From contig JAACJM010000027.1 of NCBI GenBank assembly GCA_013368315.1, positions 248,001-312,000 on the forward strand: DNA of 64,000 nucleotides. Direction: 5' to 3'. Origin of the DNA: Tetrapyrgos nigripes. Taxonomy: Eukaryota > Basidiomycota > Agaricomycetes > Agaricales > Campanellaceae. Shown in pieces: positions 45,378 through 57,439 of this stretch. The position numbers were made by a program, and so were the translations under genes. The notes below the pieces were generated by a model, which saw only the letters and a program-made list of their open reading frames with translations, was not told the DNA's origin and did not search any database. Each line of letters opens with the position of its first letter. The stretch's first letter is position 1.

Positions 45378-46991
45378 ATGTTACTCTCTCCGCCTAACTC
45401 TCTACCGACCTTACCCTCCTCTCCGTCATTCCATACTCCGTCGTTTGGGTCCAAGGCTTCTTTACCTGCGTCTGCGTTGACAGTGAAGGAGGATGGCTAC
45501 CCGTTCCCAGTTTCCTTTGACGCGAGTAGTACGGATGCGACGAAACGACGCCGTCTATGGCCGTCTTTACTTATACCACTCGTACTCATCCTCATAGCAG
45601 CGAGTACGAGGTGGGTACGCCATCCGGCCTTGTTGGATTTAGTTGTAGGAGACCGGAGGCTAGAAGAGTCGTCGTTGTTGGGTTTGCACAAGCGGCATCC
45701 GAGTCCGGGTTCGGGTGAAGAGAGCTTATCCGTTTCCTTCCCTACTCCTTCCTCCTCTTCATCCACTTCGTCCGCCTCAAATCCTTCTTCGTCTTCCTCA
45801 TCAAACCAACTCGTTCCCACAATCCCCTCCTCCACCTCTCCACCCGTACTACCGACGCCCTTTCCTCAAGCCTGGGATCAATCCTCCGTTCCATTAAACT
45901 TTTCTACTCAAGGATGTTACAGCTTCTTCCTCAACATGACCAACTCGGATTCTTTCCGTTCTTGTCGCTCGTTCGGAATGCTCCAGGCTTTTTCTGACTC
46001 GTTCGTTGACGCGCAGACCAACCTTACCCTGTTAAATGAAGTGTTGTGGGGAACGTGTAACCCACCTGGGCCGGATGGGTCAAATGATGAGGGTGCGAAG
46101 GACGAGTGTACGAATAGTTTGAGGGATATGGCAGAGGATATGATGGATAACTGTCAGAAGGAGTGGGGAGAGAGGAATGAGATTGTTGTGCAGACTAGGA
46201 TTGGTGAGTGCCTTTTTCTTTCGCGTTTTTTGCCCCCTATTTCTCTATCTCTTTTTATATCTCTATCTTTTCTCTTTCATTCTTCCTTCCATTCTTCCTC
46301 TTCGTGTTACATGTCGCTGACCTTTAATATCTACGCAGCTCTCCTCGCCTATCCCGTCTTCCTCTCCACATCCTGCCTCCCACTATCTAATACAAACACG
46401 TACTGCTACGTCTCCTCTATCGCTCAAGGTGCCACCGCCGCATCCGACATTTATTTATACAGCCTTCCTCTGGGGGCCGGATACCCCGATAGTGCAAAAC
46501 CAAGCTGTGGAGCCTGTGAGAGAGATTTGTTGGGGGCTTATGAGGGGTGGTTGAATTCTACGGGTTCTAGTTCTGGCTCATCGGGTAAGTGACAACTCCA
46601 ATTTCTCGTTGCCCCTCCCCCTTTCCCCTCTCCATACCCATACCCATCCCTTTTCCCGTTCCCGTCGTTGTCACGGCAGCACAGTCGTCATCTTTACATT
46701 ATTCTTTTTTCTTTCCTTTTCTTTTTTGCTAATAATTCTCATTCTTACGACGATGTAGGTGCCTCTGACCCAACCTTCAACCCATCCGACACCTCGCCCT
46801 CAATAGGCCTCAAAAAGACGTATGCGGATGCAGTTAGAGTTGTGGAGGGGGTTTGTGGGGAGGGGTTTGTTACTAACTCGACGGGTACGGGTTCAGGGGG
46901 AGCTGTCACTTCGGATAATAGCAGTAGTGCTATCCATCTCGGGGCGAAGTGGATATGGTTAGTGGTTGGTGTCGTGGGCTGGTTTTGGTGA
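45378..46991 (+). CDS. DUF7729 domain protein, single N-terminal membrane anchor (3 exons)
   Basis: Exons 45378-46203, 46339-46584 and 46759-46991 join in phase to 434 aa. I place the start at ATG 45378 because it is the first ATG of the frame in a good context (aacgacg before it). Residues about 55-70 form a hydrophobic segment (LLIPLVLILIAA) after Lys/Arg, fitting a type II anchor or uncleaved signal. A Ser-rich linker follows. The DUF7729 module is recognisable by CYSFFLNMTNSDSFRSCRSF, TNLTLLNEVLWGTCNP, LLAYPVFLSTSCLPL, TNTYCYVSSIAQ, DIYLYSLPLGAG and SKPSCGACERDLL-like wording, with paired Cys. The C-terminus ends with a second hydrophobic stretch (WIWLVVGVVGWFW), as in GPI-anchored precursors. 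Function of the family is unknown. Confidence 0.85.
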
Positions 46992-48893
46992 TGTGATTGA
47001 TAGATGAGATGAGAGGCGGAGAGGCGTGGCGACGTGGATACTAGGATGCTGATGGTGGAGAGGGAACGTCTTTGGGATCTGGATTTTCCATTTTGGATTT
47101 CGTGGACTTTGGAGTCTCTATGGCATCTTTTTCATGGGTTGGGAAATGAGCGTTGAAGCGAATGTAGGATTTGGCAGTGGGACGTTAGCGACGGATCCTG
47201 ATGTGGTGGGCGTCCTGGGACCGGTTCTGGTCCTGGATACTATGTCTATGGTTCTGAATCATACGCTGTCAGTTCTACCATCACTGGCTCTGCGTTTGTC
47301 GTTTGGTGCCTACACCAGTCACTCGTATCGTTGGGGCTGGAGCTGTTTGTGTTGAAGCTGGTGCTGGTGCTGCCCGGAGTTGGGGATTTGCGCTCGTGCT
47401 AGAATCGTCACCTCGACTCTTGACCTCGATTTCAGGAGTGATAGAGTGGGGCAGTGGGCACTGGAGATTTGGGATGGCTGGACCACCACCACCACCACCA
47501 CAACAACAACCCAGGATTCAAGATAGATGTATGAAAACACCAACACTAATACCAAATGGTGTCGTAGGCTTGGCCTGACTCTCCAATCTCACTCCCGACT
47601 TGCTCTCTACTTGTCGCTCTTCAGTTGGGCCTTTATGCCCACTCTCACTGGCCGTTCCCTCCGACTCACCTGTGCTTTGGACTCTCGTCACTTCGAGTTG
47701 GGATGGAACATGTACGCCATACAAGCCATTCATTTTCACTTGCACCATCGGTCATCAGCTGCAAGTTTGCAACGATCAACGTAGGAGGCTCTAGGTCTAC
47801 CGCTCTTTCCGTCACGCTACATTCCCGCCCCGAGTCGTCTAATCCTTCCTCCAGCTCCGATCCGTTCCAAATTTTTCGCGAATTTTCCTACCGACGACCG
47901 ACGACGCTTTCTCTACTGTCTTCCTTCTACTCTACTCTTACATCTTCTCATCTTTCATGCCGTCTCCGTGTCGTCTCCCGTTATAGGTATATCAGTTTGG
48001 CCTGTGGGCGTGGGCGTGGGCGTGGGTGTGGGTGTGAGTGGGTGGATACACTTTCGGTCCAATATCGTTCTTTTCGCCGGTGTTCCGTGACTCGTTCCAC
48101 CAGGCCCCATTCAATTGTCTCTTTATAAGGACCACTACCCTTACCGTTGCATTTCATCACCTAGTCTTGGCTCTGGCCTCTGCAGCGCAAACCCATCCTG
48201 ATTCGTGTTCTTTGGTTCCTTAGCCCTCCTCGTTTCGGTATCCCATCCCATGCCTTTCTGTTGTCTTCTCATTCTCCTTTCGCATTTGGTCCGCATGTGT
48301 CCTTCCTTTCTTGGTCTAGTCATTAATCGTCCGTTGTTGTACCTTGTATATACCCTAGCTGGATTTTTCTTGGGTTCGCGATCTTCGTTTGGGCTTTTAC
48401 TTTGTGCACATTATAAATGAATGAACAATATAGCGTTACTGTTACCATACACTCACTCTTTTCAACATCCTTTCATTCTTTGCCTTTCTTTCTCTTCTCT
48501 CTTTGGGTTTGAGCTCCTCTTCGCATTGTCCTCGTCATTGCATTGATGGTACCTTCTCTTATATGTACCTGCCTACCACAAAAGAGCCCAAGTCCGAGCC
48601 CGAGTCCTGGCCCGGTTCTTCTTTCTCTTTCTCTCCTCTGCTCCTCCTCCAAGTCTGTTATCTCTAACGGTTCCTACACTCGTTGTTTACTCGCCTACCG
48701 GAGAACACTTCTTCTAGTTGTGTCTTGGTGACCATCGTATCCCAATCCGGGACAAGTTTACCCAAACTTACCACCGAAATCCCTAGTTTTTCGGTTGAAG
48801 TCTGGTCGAAAGACATTTGGGTATATAAGACGACTGACGAGTATGGGGGCGTCGTATTATGAGTCTATGACTGTCGTAGAAATCCTATGTACA
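46992..48893. other. No supported gene; GC-rich and pyrimidine-rich sequence
   Basis: Long overlapping frames occur (for example 47527-48128) but lack domains, and the composition is biased. Features seen: (CCA)n at about 47482-47500, and a GGGCGT/GGGTGT array at 48003-48040. The stretch may contain the DUF7729 3' UTR. Confidence 0.4.
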
Positions 48894-49021
48894 GGTACGT
48901 ACTTAGATTCGAGCCAGTCACTTCTGCAAAAGTTCGATGAAAGGTCAATCATTCGCAAATTGCTTTGATCGAATTTTCATCAAACCTTTGCAGAAATAGT
49001 GATTCGAATCTAGTACGTACC
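48894..49021. repeat. 128-bp imperfect palindrome (foldback MITE-like)
   Basis: Starts GGTACGTACTTAGATTCGA and ends with the inverse (TTCGAATCTAGTACGTACC). The arms continue inward through CACTTCTGCAAAAGTTCGAT against ATCGAATTTTCATCAAACC..TTTGCAGAAATAGTG. The loop is short. No clear target duplication was found, so classification is open. Confidence 0.7.
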
Positions 49022-51365
49022 ACCCCAAGTCTTTTACCAGCAAGACAAACTTAAATGGGACCATCACTTAATCCTATGGATTTTTCTCGTTCAAGTTGCT
49101 TTTAAAATTTCCCAGAGTACTTGTAATGGAACCTACATTTCTTTCATCTTATCTTCTTCTTACTCCTCGCATTGATTAGATTAGCATTTGTCTTCAATAA
49201 TCACTGTACTTAATCTATACGACTCGACTCATTGTATAGAATCTTCCTCTTACTACTAGAAAGTTCTCTACTATTCCTAGGTACACTTATGGAACCAGTT
49301 GTCGGACAAAATGCGTATTTTCAATTGCCATAGCGTATGTCAAACTGCGTGAGAGTAGTTTTCACGGCAAATGCGAATTTTGCCGAGTGTCAGACTAATG
49401 TTATACACTATTGTGAAAGTCTGTTACATGAAAGTCAAGGCTTGAAGTAGTGAATCACCAGGTCCTCTTGGTCAGGTGTAAGGTTTGCATGGCTTCAATT
49501 GGAGAGTGAGGCTGTTGTCATTATTATCTGTGCTGTCACTAATGACTATTGGTATCCTAGAGTAAGTTGAGGTGTAGATATGGCATGTTGTGGTGGTTGG
49601 AGACCTAAGTTGAATTGATGGTAAATTAGAGCTAATATCCCGTAGGCACACTGTCGATGATGTTACACGATAGGGCCACGTCTTTTTTAGCCGCCGGCGC
49701 AGTCATCTTGTTAAACGTTTTTACGCCTGAATATCCTTGGTTTCTTCCGTTTTGTTACTCTACTATGGATATGTGAGGTACACTTAATGGTCCTCGAGAA
49801 CCTTGACTTCACTTTTGACAGCGAGAACCCCCTCGTTTCGGTTGAAGCAAAGGTTCTTGGCACCGTGGGGAAGTGCCTTAGCTCAGGCTTTACAACAATC
49901 TGACGATTCTGACCCGGTCTCACGTCGCAGATTTAGCAGGTAAGTGTAACACAGTCTAAAAATGGGTTTTCAAGCTCAAAATACGGAAAGCAACGCGACT
50001 TGCCGTCGAAACGACCTGTGTGCGATATGTCATTTTGATCGCAGACTTTAATAACAAGTTGCTACACCGTTCAGCCACAGTTGGCGTAGTCGGCGAAATC
50101 ACAATGAAAGCGTTTGGATAAAAATACGAGATTTTCATATTTAACTCTTGAAGGATCCTATGCCTATTTCAAAGGTAAATCTAAGGTCTAGATACTCTTT
50201 TTGAGCTACAAGGTAGGTACGTGAGCAAATAACTAGGCTTTGAAAGTACAAGTATGTAGTTCCACAGCTATATACTACTATTGTGAGTCAAGTTGATTAA
50301 TAAGTGAGAATAATCGTCCCCAGCTCAGCACTGATAAGGTGAGGTGGCAAAATAACCCAATGAAGCTGGAGAAAATTCACCAGAAGGATGGCGGTTGGTC
50401 ACTGGCTCGACTTGGAGACGCGTGAGAAAGTAAATGGAAAATATTGTGGATAGGGGCTGCACGACTCATGGCGTAGAGTCTAGAGATGCAAAAAATCCAA
50501 ACATCTACCGCGCCATTGTCGAGATCCTGCTGGTAGAGCTACCTACAGGACCGTATTAGTACGAGTTGGATCTCCGGGGGAAGCCTGATGGTCCGGATCA
50601 GCGACGTCGGGCATCATACCTCAGTAATCAGCCATAAGTTAGGACATGAAACAGACCAGTCTGAAAACTGACTTACATCGACATGAACTTTGACATGCGT
50701 AGGTTTGGTATTACTGGGGATGGTCATTGTATATGTCGGGACCAGACCACGCATTTGTCAGGGAGGTAATTCAACTTACGACTTTCACTTTACAACTGAC
50801 GTAACCTGACAATAGTATTTTTGTCCGAAATCTGCTGTCATACACACTAGTATATATACCAGTTCGTGTGTATTAGATAGACCACCGAATTCTTACAGTG
50901 TTATACCTTCTTACGAAGTGTGAATCTTTGAGTGGTTAGTAAAGCTTGGCGCTTACAGACTTCATCAAGAACCCGAACGCTGACTAGCTGCCTTGAGCGC
51001 TACCAGTACTCGTGATAACGCCGTTGGATCTCATAAGGTTGACTTTCTGAGTTTATTGAACTTGTACGGAATACAAAAGACTACGCTACTCTTTTACAGT
51101 ACTAGTGGGATTGTACATGTGTCTCTAGTTAGTAGGGGTTGGCTCGAATCTGACTCGTAAACAATCAATGAATATGTAAAATATAAGGCTGCTTCACGGT
51201 GTATGTACTCTGTATAGTTATCACGGCCATCGGAGACTGACAACAAAATTCTCAGTCAAATTCTTAACTTCCATCTCTGCTTGATCATCATCGATTCATT
51301 AAGGTTGTATCTGAGTATTGTCCGTGTTTTGATACATTGGTACATTACCGAGTGCATTGGCGGAG
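49022..51365. other. No recognisable gene
   Basis: A 2.3-kb stretch with only short frames. A purely open segment at 49765-49940 before a GGTAAGTG string (49938) could be a lost exon, but no family is recognised. Confidence 0.4.
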
Positions 51366-51507
51366 ATGAGCAAGTCGGTACTAAAGGGTTATCACAGTCC
51401 AGTTGCTACCTGAGTACTTGATAGCACGCAGAACGAGAACGAGTAACTACGGGAATTCGACCATGAGCAGCGAAGTCACCAAAGGATAGACCAGAACCAC
51501 ATACACA

Positions 51508-52294
51508 TCAAAACACAAGCATCCCTCCAATCACGATTGCGCTCAATACGACCACGGCCTGCCACGCCATTGTCATCATGCTTCCGACAGCGTGATTGTC
51601 CTCCTTGAGCTCCCCAACATTCGTAAAAACGGCATCACTCGCAGTAGCCGTGTAGCTCAGCGTCCTCTGCGTCCTCCCGAGCTGTGGTAAATCTTGAACA
51701 CACGCGTACCTCCCATCCGACTCCAACGAGCAAGCCTGATATTGGGTATCCGTCACGGTCGCAGTGCCAAGCGGACTAAACGACGTCGTGCTCCCAGTAG
51801 TCAAAATTTCATATTCACCTCCGGTAGCTACCTGCGAGATCCAGAACCCGCCGGAGGATTGAACGAGGGTAGCTAGGAATACGGTCAAGTACGTTCTGAA
51901 GATAATTTTGAATACGGTACCTTCTGCCGAAATGGGAGTAGGGAGCGTGATGACCCTCCCATCTGGTAAGTATTGCTCGCTCATCACGACCTCACGAATG
52001 TACGTGGTCTCGCTACCGTCAGAGTCGCTCTTGACACCTGCTTCACTGTAAGAGACGAAGATGGAGATGGTGGAGCTCACTGAAAGTGAGCTAATGCCGC
52101 CGGTGTTGTTGGGGGGAATATCGACGGCCTTGAACGTTACGGTTGAAGCTTGAGCTGCGGAACATGGAAGTTATTAGGTTTGATTCTCTGTGCGTGGAAG
52201 AAATCTCACTTATCCATGCTAGTGTTGTCGAGATGAGGAACGACTTCAGCAGGCTAGATTGAGCGGGCATGGTGTTCTTTCGCGTGACCTTCAT
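51508..52294 (-). CDS. Secreted protein with C-terminal hydrophobic tail (2 exons), unknown function
   Basis: Exon 1 (52294-52210) encodes MKVTRKNTMPAQ followed by a signal-like segment SSLLKSFLISTTLAW; exon 2 (52154-51508) continues ITQASTVTFKAVDIPPN and gives 243 aa in total. A second ATG at 52270 could be the start. The body is rich in Ser/Thr/Val (beta-sheet-like) with a single Cys pair at CSLESDGRYAC. The C-terminus VVVLSAIVIGGMLVF is a hydrophobic tail as for a GPI-anchor precursor or single-pass protein. The family is not recognised. A decayed duplicate lies at 11448-12050. Codon and splice signals look normal. Confidence 0.75.
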
Positions 52295-53480
52295 TGTGAA
52301 GCCGAGACTGACCTCTCCCTTGTTGAGCTCCGGCCCTTTTTATGTTGTCTGGAAGGAAAAAGAGGATCGTTGTCATCCTGTAAGGGTGCTCTCTGCATCA
52401 AGGGCATCATGGAGGCGTACCCGCTTTGAATTGTAATAAACTGAATTATACGGAAAAACAAGGGAGAAAACGGATCCAGGCCTATTCAATTCAGGTTTTT
52501 CCAGCCGCAGCCTGAGCGTGCGGAGACCTGCTGACTTGGTTGTTTTTGACAGATGGATTAATTAATAGTATACGCCACTACCGGACTAGCTACCGAAAGA
52601 TGACTATGTATCGTCAAGTATGATGAACGAAGTAGCTATCAGTGGAGCCAGTGGCCGATTCAATCTCATCAACGGGTGCGGTGTTATGCTGGATGTACTA
52701 CAGTTGGGGACAGCCAAAATCGACAAATTTCTTGACCGAATTATTGGGGGCCAAAGAGTAACTGGGAAAGGACAAAGTGTATTTTTAGTGTATTTAGGAC
52801 ATTCTGAAGAGATTTCAACGAGCCGATTTCCCTCAAAATCAACATTGGTATTTTACCCCCAAAAATTGGCAGTACCGTCAAAGAAATGCGGAAAAATCTA
52901 AGATAATGCGGAAAAAGCTCTATTAGCCAATCTGAGTACAACGGCATCAAAAAAGAGATATCTAAACAGTCAAAATTACGCTAAACAAATAAGGAAATGT
53001 ACATGGCATGTGGACTGCCCCAAGGTTCGAGTTTTTTACCCTGCGGCGGCCAGCACCCACTTGGCACTCTCACAACATGGCTGGAAGACCTGCAAAGCGA
53101 AAATGAAACATGCCAGGCCTTCGAAACCAACCCAAAAATAACACCTGCATGCCTCACCCGCCAGAAGACACAGTGTTGTCATCCAATGACAGTAATGAAG
53201 GGGTGTGGGCCAGCACTGAGCATGGCGAAAACAAGTCCGGTGAGTTCAAATTTAAGATGCTAGACCACACTCCAGTGAAGATATTCAACAAAAACAGATA
53301 TTGCTGGTTGAATTTCTGAGAAAAGTACTAGAGTGTAGATCATTGTGTAGAATTAGAGGCTCAGCTATAATCAATATACATGAGAAGAAGATACAGCCCT
53401 CGAGCTTTGAAAAGGGAATACTTACAAGAATAGGGGTGCAGATTCTCTATTACCGGAGAAAATCGGAAAGAAATTTGATG
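52295..53480. other. No recognisable gene
   Basis: The first 100 bp are the 5' flank of the preceding minus-strand gene. The rest holds short frames only (for example 52620-52901), with repeated short strings such as aaaatcgacaaatt and atgcggaaaaa. Confidence 0.4.
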
Positions 53481-53571
53481 GAGACAGATGGAGGAAATCG
53501 GGACAAACTCAACATAGCCACATGCAGAAACGCAGTGTAAAGAACTCGTCCTCATTCTTTGGCCTCGTAAT
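53481..53571 (+). repeat. Dispersed repeat 'GGCCTCGTAAT', copy C
   Basis: Third copy: gagacagatggaggaaatcggg, catagccacatgcagaaac, gcagtgtaaagaactcgtcc and GGCCTCGTAAT. An acidic open frame follows immediately, as after copy B. Confidence 0.6.
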
Positions 53572-53580
53572 TCAGATGAA

Positions 53581-53886
53581 ATGAATACTTGTGCGACTCG
53601 TGTTGATGCTTCAAGCTGGATTCGAGAGGAGCTGACTGGTGTTGCAAGGTGGTTTGGTTATATGGAGGACTCAGAGCCAGAGGATCTAGAGGGTTGGGAA
53701 GAGGATGAAGATGACAGAGAGGAGGCAGATGATGGAGAACCTGATGTCTTGCTGTTAGAGGATTGGGAGGAGAAAGAGTTTGAAGATGAGGAGCTGCAGG
53801 ATAATGATGCGAAGGACGAGGATTGGGTACAAGAGCAGTTGAGAGAGGAGGCCGCTAGGAGGAAAAAACAGCACAGGCAACAATGA
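53581..53886 (+). CDS. Acidic open frame of unknown origin (101 aa)
   Basis: Open from ATG 53581 to TGA 53884. It contains DASSWIREELTGVARWF and then a long Asp/Glu-rich stretch ending EEAARRKKQHRQQ. No domain is recognised. It lies between the dispersed repeat copy C and a transposase relic, and could be an N-terminal part of that transposon or unrelated. Confidence 0.25.
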   Translation: MNTCATRVDASSWIREELTGVARWFGYMEDSEPEDLEGWEEDEDDREEADDGEPDVLLLEDWEEKEFEDEELQDNDAKDEDWVQEQLREEAARRKKQHRQQ

Positions 53887-53988
53887 GAGCATAAAGGTAT
53901 GGGGATTGTGAACTCAACTCCTTCTACCCACTCTGATACTTTACCAGAACGTTCACAGCAGTATTATACAGGTCCTGTATACGAATGA

Positions 53989-54402
53989 ATGAGTGTCTGT
54001 AGTCAGTTCCATCACAAAAAAAGGATGGAGGGGCAAGGACGGCTCACTTCATTTAATTTCAAGCCATCAACTGTGAATGTAAAAGGTTACCGTCAAAAGC
54101 CATTGACATCACAAGCAAAATCGCCAACACATGTTGAAGAGCTTGAAGAGTCTGTAAGAGTACAAATATGAGAGGAGTCAGTAGAACCAGTGTTGGATTG
54201 GCCTGAGGAAGAGGAGGAGACAGTGAGAGTGTGGGAAGAGAGTGTTGAGCCAGTGTTAACGCGGGATGGGAATCCGAATGATGTGGAAGTTGAGGCTTCA
54301 TCATCAACTGAAGATCCATCACGCCAGGAGGATCCAGTTGGAGAGGCTTGGGAAGAGGAGTTAGATGAGACTGTTTTGCCAAATGTGAAGGTTGAGATCT
54401 GA
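53989..54402 (+). pseudogene. Possible N-terminal part of the transposase relic (one TGA)
   Basis: One frame from ATG 53989 to TGA 54400, with a TGA at 54169. It begins MSVCSQFHHKKRMEGQGRL, has a basic lead, then Glu-rich repeats (EESVEPVLDWPEEEEE and EESVEPVLTRDGN, a visible duplication) ending LPNVKVEI. I do not recognise the lead. Its position just before the DDE part suggests the same transposon. Confidence 0.35.
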
Positions 54403-54418
54403 GGTTGGGAGGAATTGA

Positions 54419-55224
54419 GTAAAGGAAGCAATCAGTATCTTTGAGGCAGCACATCCCAGTTGTGTTGCTTTGTTCATTTTTGATCAATCCTCCGCTCATG
54501 CTTCTCTTGGTCCAGATGCACTTCGAGCCTTTGACATGAACAAATCTGATGGTGGCAAACAACGAGTGCAGATGGATACCATTATTCCACAGACAAACCC
54601 CAACATCACCAAACAAGGGAAACCTCAAAAAATGACCACCGCTGATGGTAAACAGAAGGGTATGGAGTCTGTCCGCAAAGAGCGTGGCTTCAACACTCAA
54701 GGCATGAAGGCTAAGTATCAGCCTGTGTGTTTGTTTGAAAATGAAGACTGCTGTATGGCTCGACTTCTTAGCAAACAAGATGACTTCCTTAACCAACCAT
54801 CTATGCTCAATACACTCATCAAAGACTTGGGTCATGAGTGTATATTCTTTCCTAAATTTCACTGTGAACTTAATCTGATTGAAATGGTATGTCCATACTC
54901 TTTTATTCTGTATAAGCTGACTGATTCTACATATTTTTTCAGTACTGGGGTTGGTGTAAATACCATTACAGGCAAGAGACAAAGAAAAGCTTTCAACAAG
55001 CCAAGGATGCGGCCTTGAAGTGGCTGGATGCATGTCCAACAGATGTCATTCACCATTTCATTAATCGCACCTGGCAGTTTATGAGTGCTTATAGGTGTGG
55101 GCTTACTGGGAGAGCAGCAGAATGGGCTGTTAAGAAGCAGAAGGGTCATAGGGCCGTTTCTGGGTGCATGGATTGTAATGGATGTATATGGTGTGGCCCA
55201 GTAGATTCACCTGGGCCGGAATAG
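54419..55224 (+). pseudogene. Tc1/mariner-type DDE transposase, C-terminal half
   Basis: Two exons, about 54419-54886 and 54943-55224, separated by a 56-nt intron. ALFIFDQSSAHASLGPDAL carries the second catalytic Asp. MNKSDGGKQR, SPVCLFENEDCCMARLLSKQ-like wording and FFPKFHCELNLIEM/YWGWCKY carry the catalytic Glu in the NPIE position (here NLIE). The end AYRCGLTGRAAEWAVKKQKGHRAVS is family-typical. This is the abundant Agaricomycete family with DDE_3-like catalytic core. The helix-turn-helix and first Asp are missing. The stop codon lies inside the hAT element that starts at 55222. Confidence 0.75.
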
Positions 55225-56151
55225 TGTTGCGTGTGGCTCCACTCGACTCCAGATAAGCCGATGAGTTGAGCTGTTATATATTCAAGCCAAGTCAAGTAAA
55301 TGTAAGCCAGCTTTGTATTAATTGGCTTCAGCTCACTTGCAGCCCTAGTTGTCAAGAACAGGCTCAGCTGGGACTGGATGCCTCTCAGGCCACCACACAG
55401 GAGCCAAGACAAGAACAACAAGGATAATAGATAGATAAGTGAGTAAGCCAGTAGCAGGCCTATGTCAACATAGTACTAAGGCAAAGCTGAGCAGTATGGA
55501 TCTAAGGGAAGCAAGTGGACAGACCAAAGAACCTATCTACAATAGCCTTGAGTATATATACAAGAGTCCGAAGCTAGATCAGAGATATCTGATGAAGACA
55601 ATGATAGGATCAAGAGTGGAGAAATGTAGGAGAAATGACATATCAAGGTATAAGGAACATGGTTTAGCACCAGGGGTGTCAAAGGAACAATGGAAGCAAA
55701 GAAAAGAAAAGAGAAACAAAGAGAAACAAGGTGTAGAAGCGAAGGCATGAAGAGATTCATGACACTAGTCATGTCCACTGATTCATGTCATTGGCTGTCT
55801 CAAGCTGCTTCAAAAATTGTCTTAAGACTGCCCTATGTCTTTTACTGAGCAAGTCAGACAATAGGATATATTTTTTTCTCACTCTAGAGATTCTAAAAAG
55901 ACCTGATAAGTGCCAGAACATCTCTTTGTAATGTTGTCTCGCTATTCAGATATTGACCTTGAATAAGATATTGTACAATTATATTGTAGAAATATATTAA
56001 AATCCTATTAGACAAAAAGCTGTCAGCTCACACTGGCTCAAGTCAAGTCAGTGCACTTTTTTGTGGCTCTAGACCCGGGTCATTGATTTGACAAGTCAGA
56101 GCTGTTGGGAGCCGAGCCGGAGTAAGCCAAAGTCAAGCCAGCACAACACTA
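55222..56151. mobile_element. Non-autonomous hAT element (930 bp)
   Basis: Ends TAGTGTTGCG and the inverse CACAACACTA. Flanks GGCCGGAA (55214-55221) and GGCTGGAA (56152-56159) are 8-bp duplications with one C/T difference at a CpG. Subterminal strings GGCTCCACTCGACTCC, AAGCCAAGTCAAG and their inverses (GGCTCAAGTCAAGTC, GAGCCGAGCCGGAG) recur near both ends, as in hAT elements. The interior has no transposase. Confidence 0.75.
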
Positions 56152-56184
56152 GGCTGGAATATATGTGTTGCTTTCAGAAACTTG

Positions 56185-56375
56185 ACCATATATGCTTCAC
56201 TTGGGTATATTTTCTTTGCTTCTCAATATTTGCCTCACTTTTGAATATATGCTTCACTCGCGCATACTTTCCTCACTTCCACATACGTTATTCACTTGCG
56301 CATATTTTCTTCACTTGCGCGTACTTTCCTCACTTTCTCATACTTTCCTCACTTCCGCGTACTTGCGTCACTTTA
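56185..56375 (+). repeat. Degenerate minisatellite, unit about 18-23 bp
   Basis: About eight imperfect copies of TTCACTTGCGCATACTTTCC, for example TTCACTCGCGCATACTTTCC and TTCACTTGCGCGTACTTTCC, in direct orientation. Confidence 0.75.
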
Positions 56376-56620
56376 AAAATGTCAGAAAATATAGGGAAAA
56401 TAAACCCTGGGAGACATCAAATTTTCCCATATATTCTGGCATTTTTTAAATAAGGGAAATTTGTGAAAGTGGTCCATATCAGCGAATATTTTCCTCCGTC
56501 ACTTTTTGTGGTGAATCAAAGGAAGCACACACCTAGTATTGTTGTCATCCTTAGCAGCCACCATTTGATGCTGGATGTTGGTTTATTTTATTACTGAAAT
56601 TCTTGATGGGAACGCGGTGA

Positions 56621-56910
56621 TAGATGCCAAGAGCGCTCAAAGAAAAGTGTTGAGTGTACGTGAGTTTCTTTTGACATGGAATGATAAGATTTGATGTGGT
56701 CTTGCGCAGGTACTTACAGAAAAGACGCTGTGACAAAATGATAAGGTTTAAACTGGCAAGAGTGCTCGGAGGAAAGTGTCTAATGCACGTGAGGTCTTCT
56801 TGACAGTGCAGAATGATAAGGTTCAGGACTCAGATGATAGATGTCGCTCCGAGTCTAGAGGAAAAGTGTCCAATCCACGTGAGGTTCTTTTGACAATTGC
56901 GAAAGATAAG
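56621..56910 (+). repeat. Three direct repeats containing CACGTG
   Basis: Copies at about 56621-56689, 56755-56820 and 56836-56910 share AGAGCGCTC-like, GAAAAGTGT, ACGTGAGG, TTCTTTTGACA and GATAAG strings. Copies 2 and 3 carry the palindrome CACGTG (56786-56791 and 56876-56881) and copy 1 TACGTG. CACGTG is the binding site of bHLH regulators in fungi (Pho4/Cbf1 class). A small gene starts 100-200 bp downstream, so a promoter role is possible, or this is simply a repeat. Confidence 0.6.
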
Positions 56911-57075
56911 TGTAGTAAAATGGACACTGCGGAGGTCTCGTAATGACCCTCGTCTACAACGAGTGCCTCCTCTGCTCTACGGCTACCGCCAATACGCACA
57001 ACGTCAATTCTCTTTTCGCCTACACCATCAATCCTCCATCTACGCATACAGTCCGCCTCATTCCCCTATCCTAGG

Positions 57076-57439
57076 ATGTACTCCGACTCTTCCGACATTA
57101 CAAAACCCGGAACGAAGGTGTTTAGTTCTGCGAGGAGGAGTGATGGCTTTGTAAGGATAGGAATACGAGGTGAGTGGTTTTCTTTGCATTGCCTTCTCTT
57201 TTCGTTACCTTTTTTCTCCGAGTCGCTCCCTCTTCCTCATCATTGTCTGTTCCTATATCTCCATACTTCTTTCTTTCCAGCCGTTCCTCATTGTATCTCC
57301 TGCCTTCTCTCGTCTTTCTTTCTTCTCAGGAGATACTAGCGCTAACACCGTTTCTTCCGTAGAGCCTTATGGGCCTCCCTCACCAGACCCAGACGAATTA
57401 GCTCAACAAGAATTAGATTGGGCCTTGGCGAGGTGGTGA
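57076..57439 (+). CDS. Possible small protein of 67 aa with one intron
   Basis: Exon 57076-57169 and exon 57330-57439 join in phase over a 160-nt intron with GTGAGT donor and pyrimidine-rich acceptor (TTCTCAG). The product begins MYSDSSDITKPGTKVF, has ARRSDGFVRIGIRGDTSAN across the junction and ends ELAQQELDWALARW. The first exon stays open upstream to 56947 with Thr/Ser/Pro-rich sequence, so the true start may lie in an earlier exon. No family is recognised. The purine/pyrimidine signals of splicing are good, which is the main support. Confidence 0.4.

Noticed and set aside
45497..45835. Minus-strand acidic frame
   Set aside because: Antisense of the Ser/Pro-rich linker of the DUF7729 gene.
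47527..48128. Coding region downstream of the DUF7729 gene
   Set aside because: Several overlapping frames in all phases, biased composition, and no family likeness.
54059..55039. 326-codon minus-strand frame
   Set aside because: It is the antisense shadow of the Tc1-type transposase relic, which has recognisable catalytic blocks on the plus strand.
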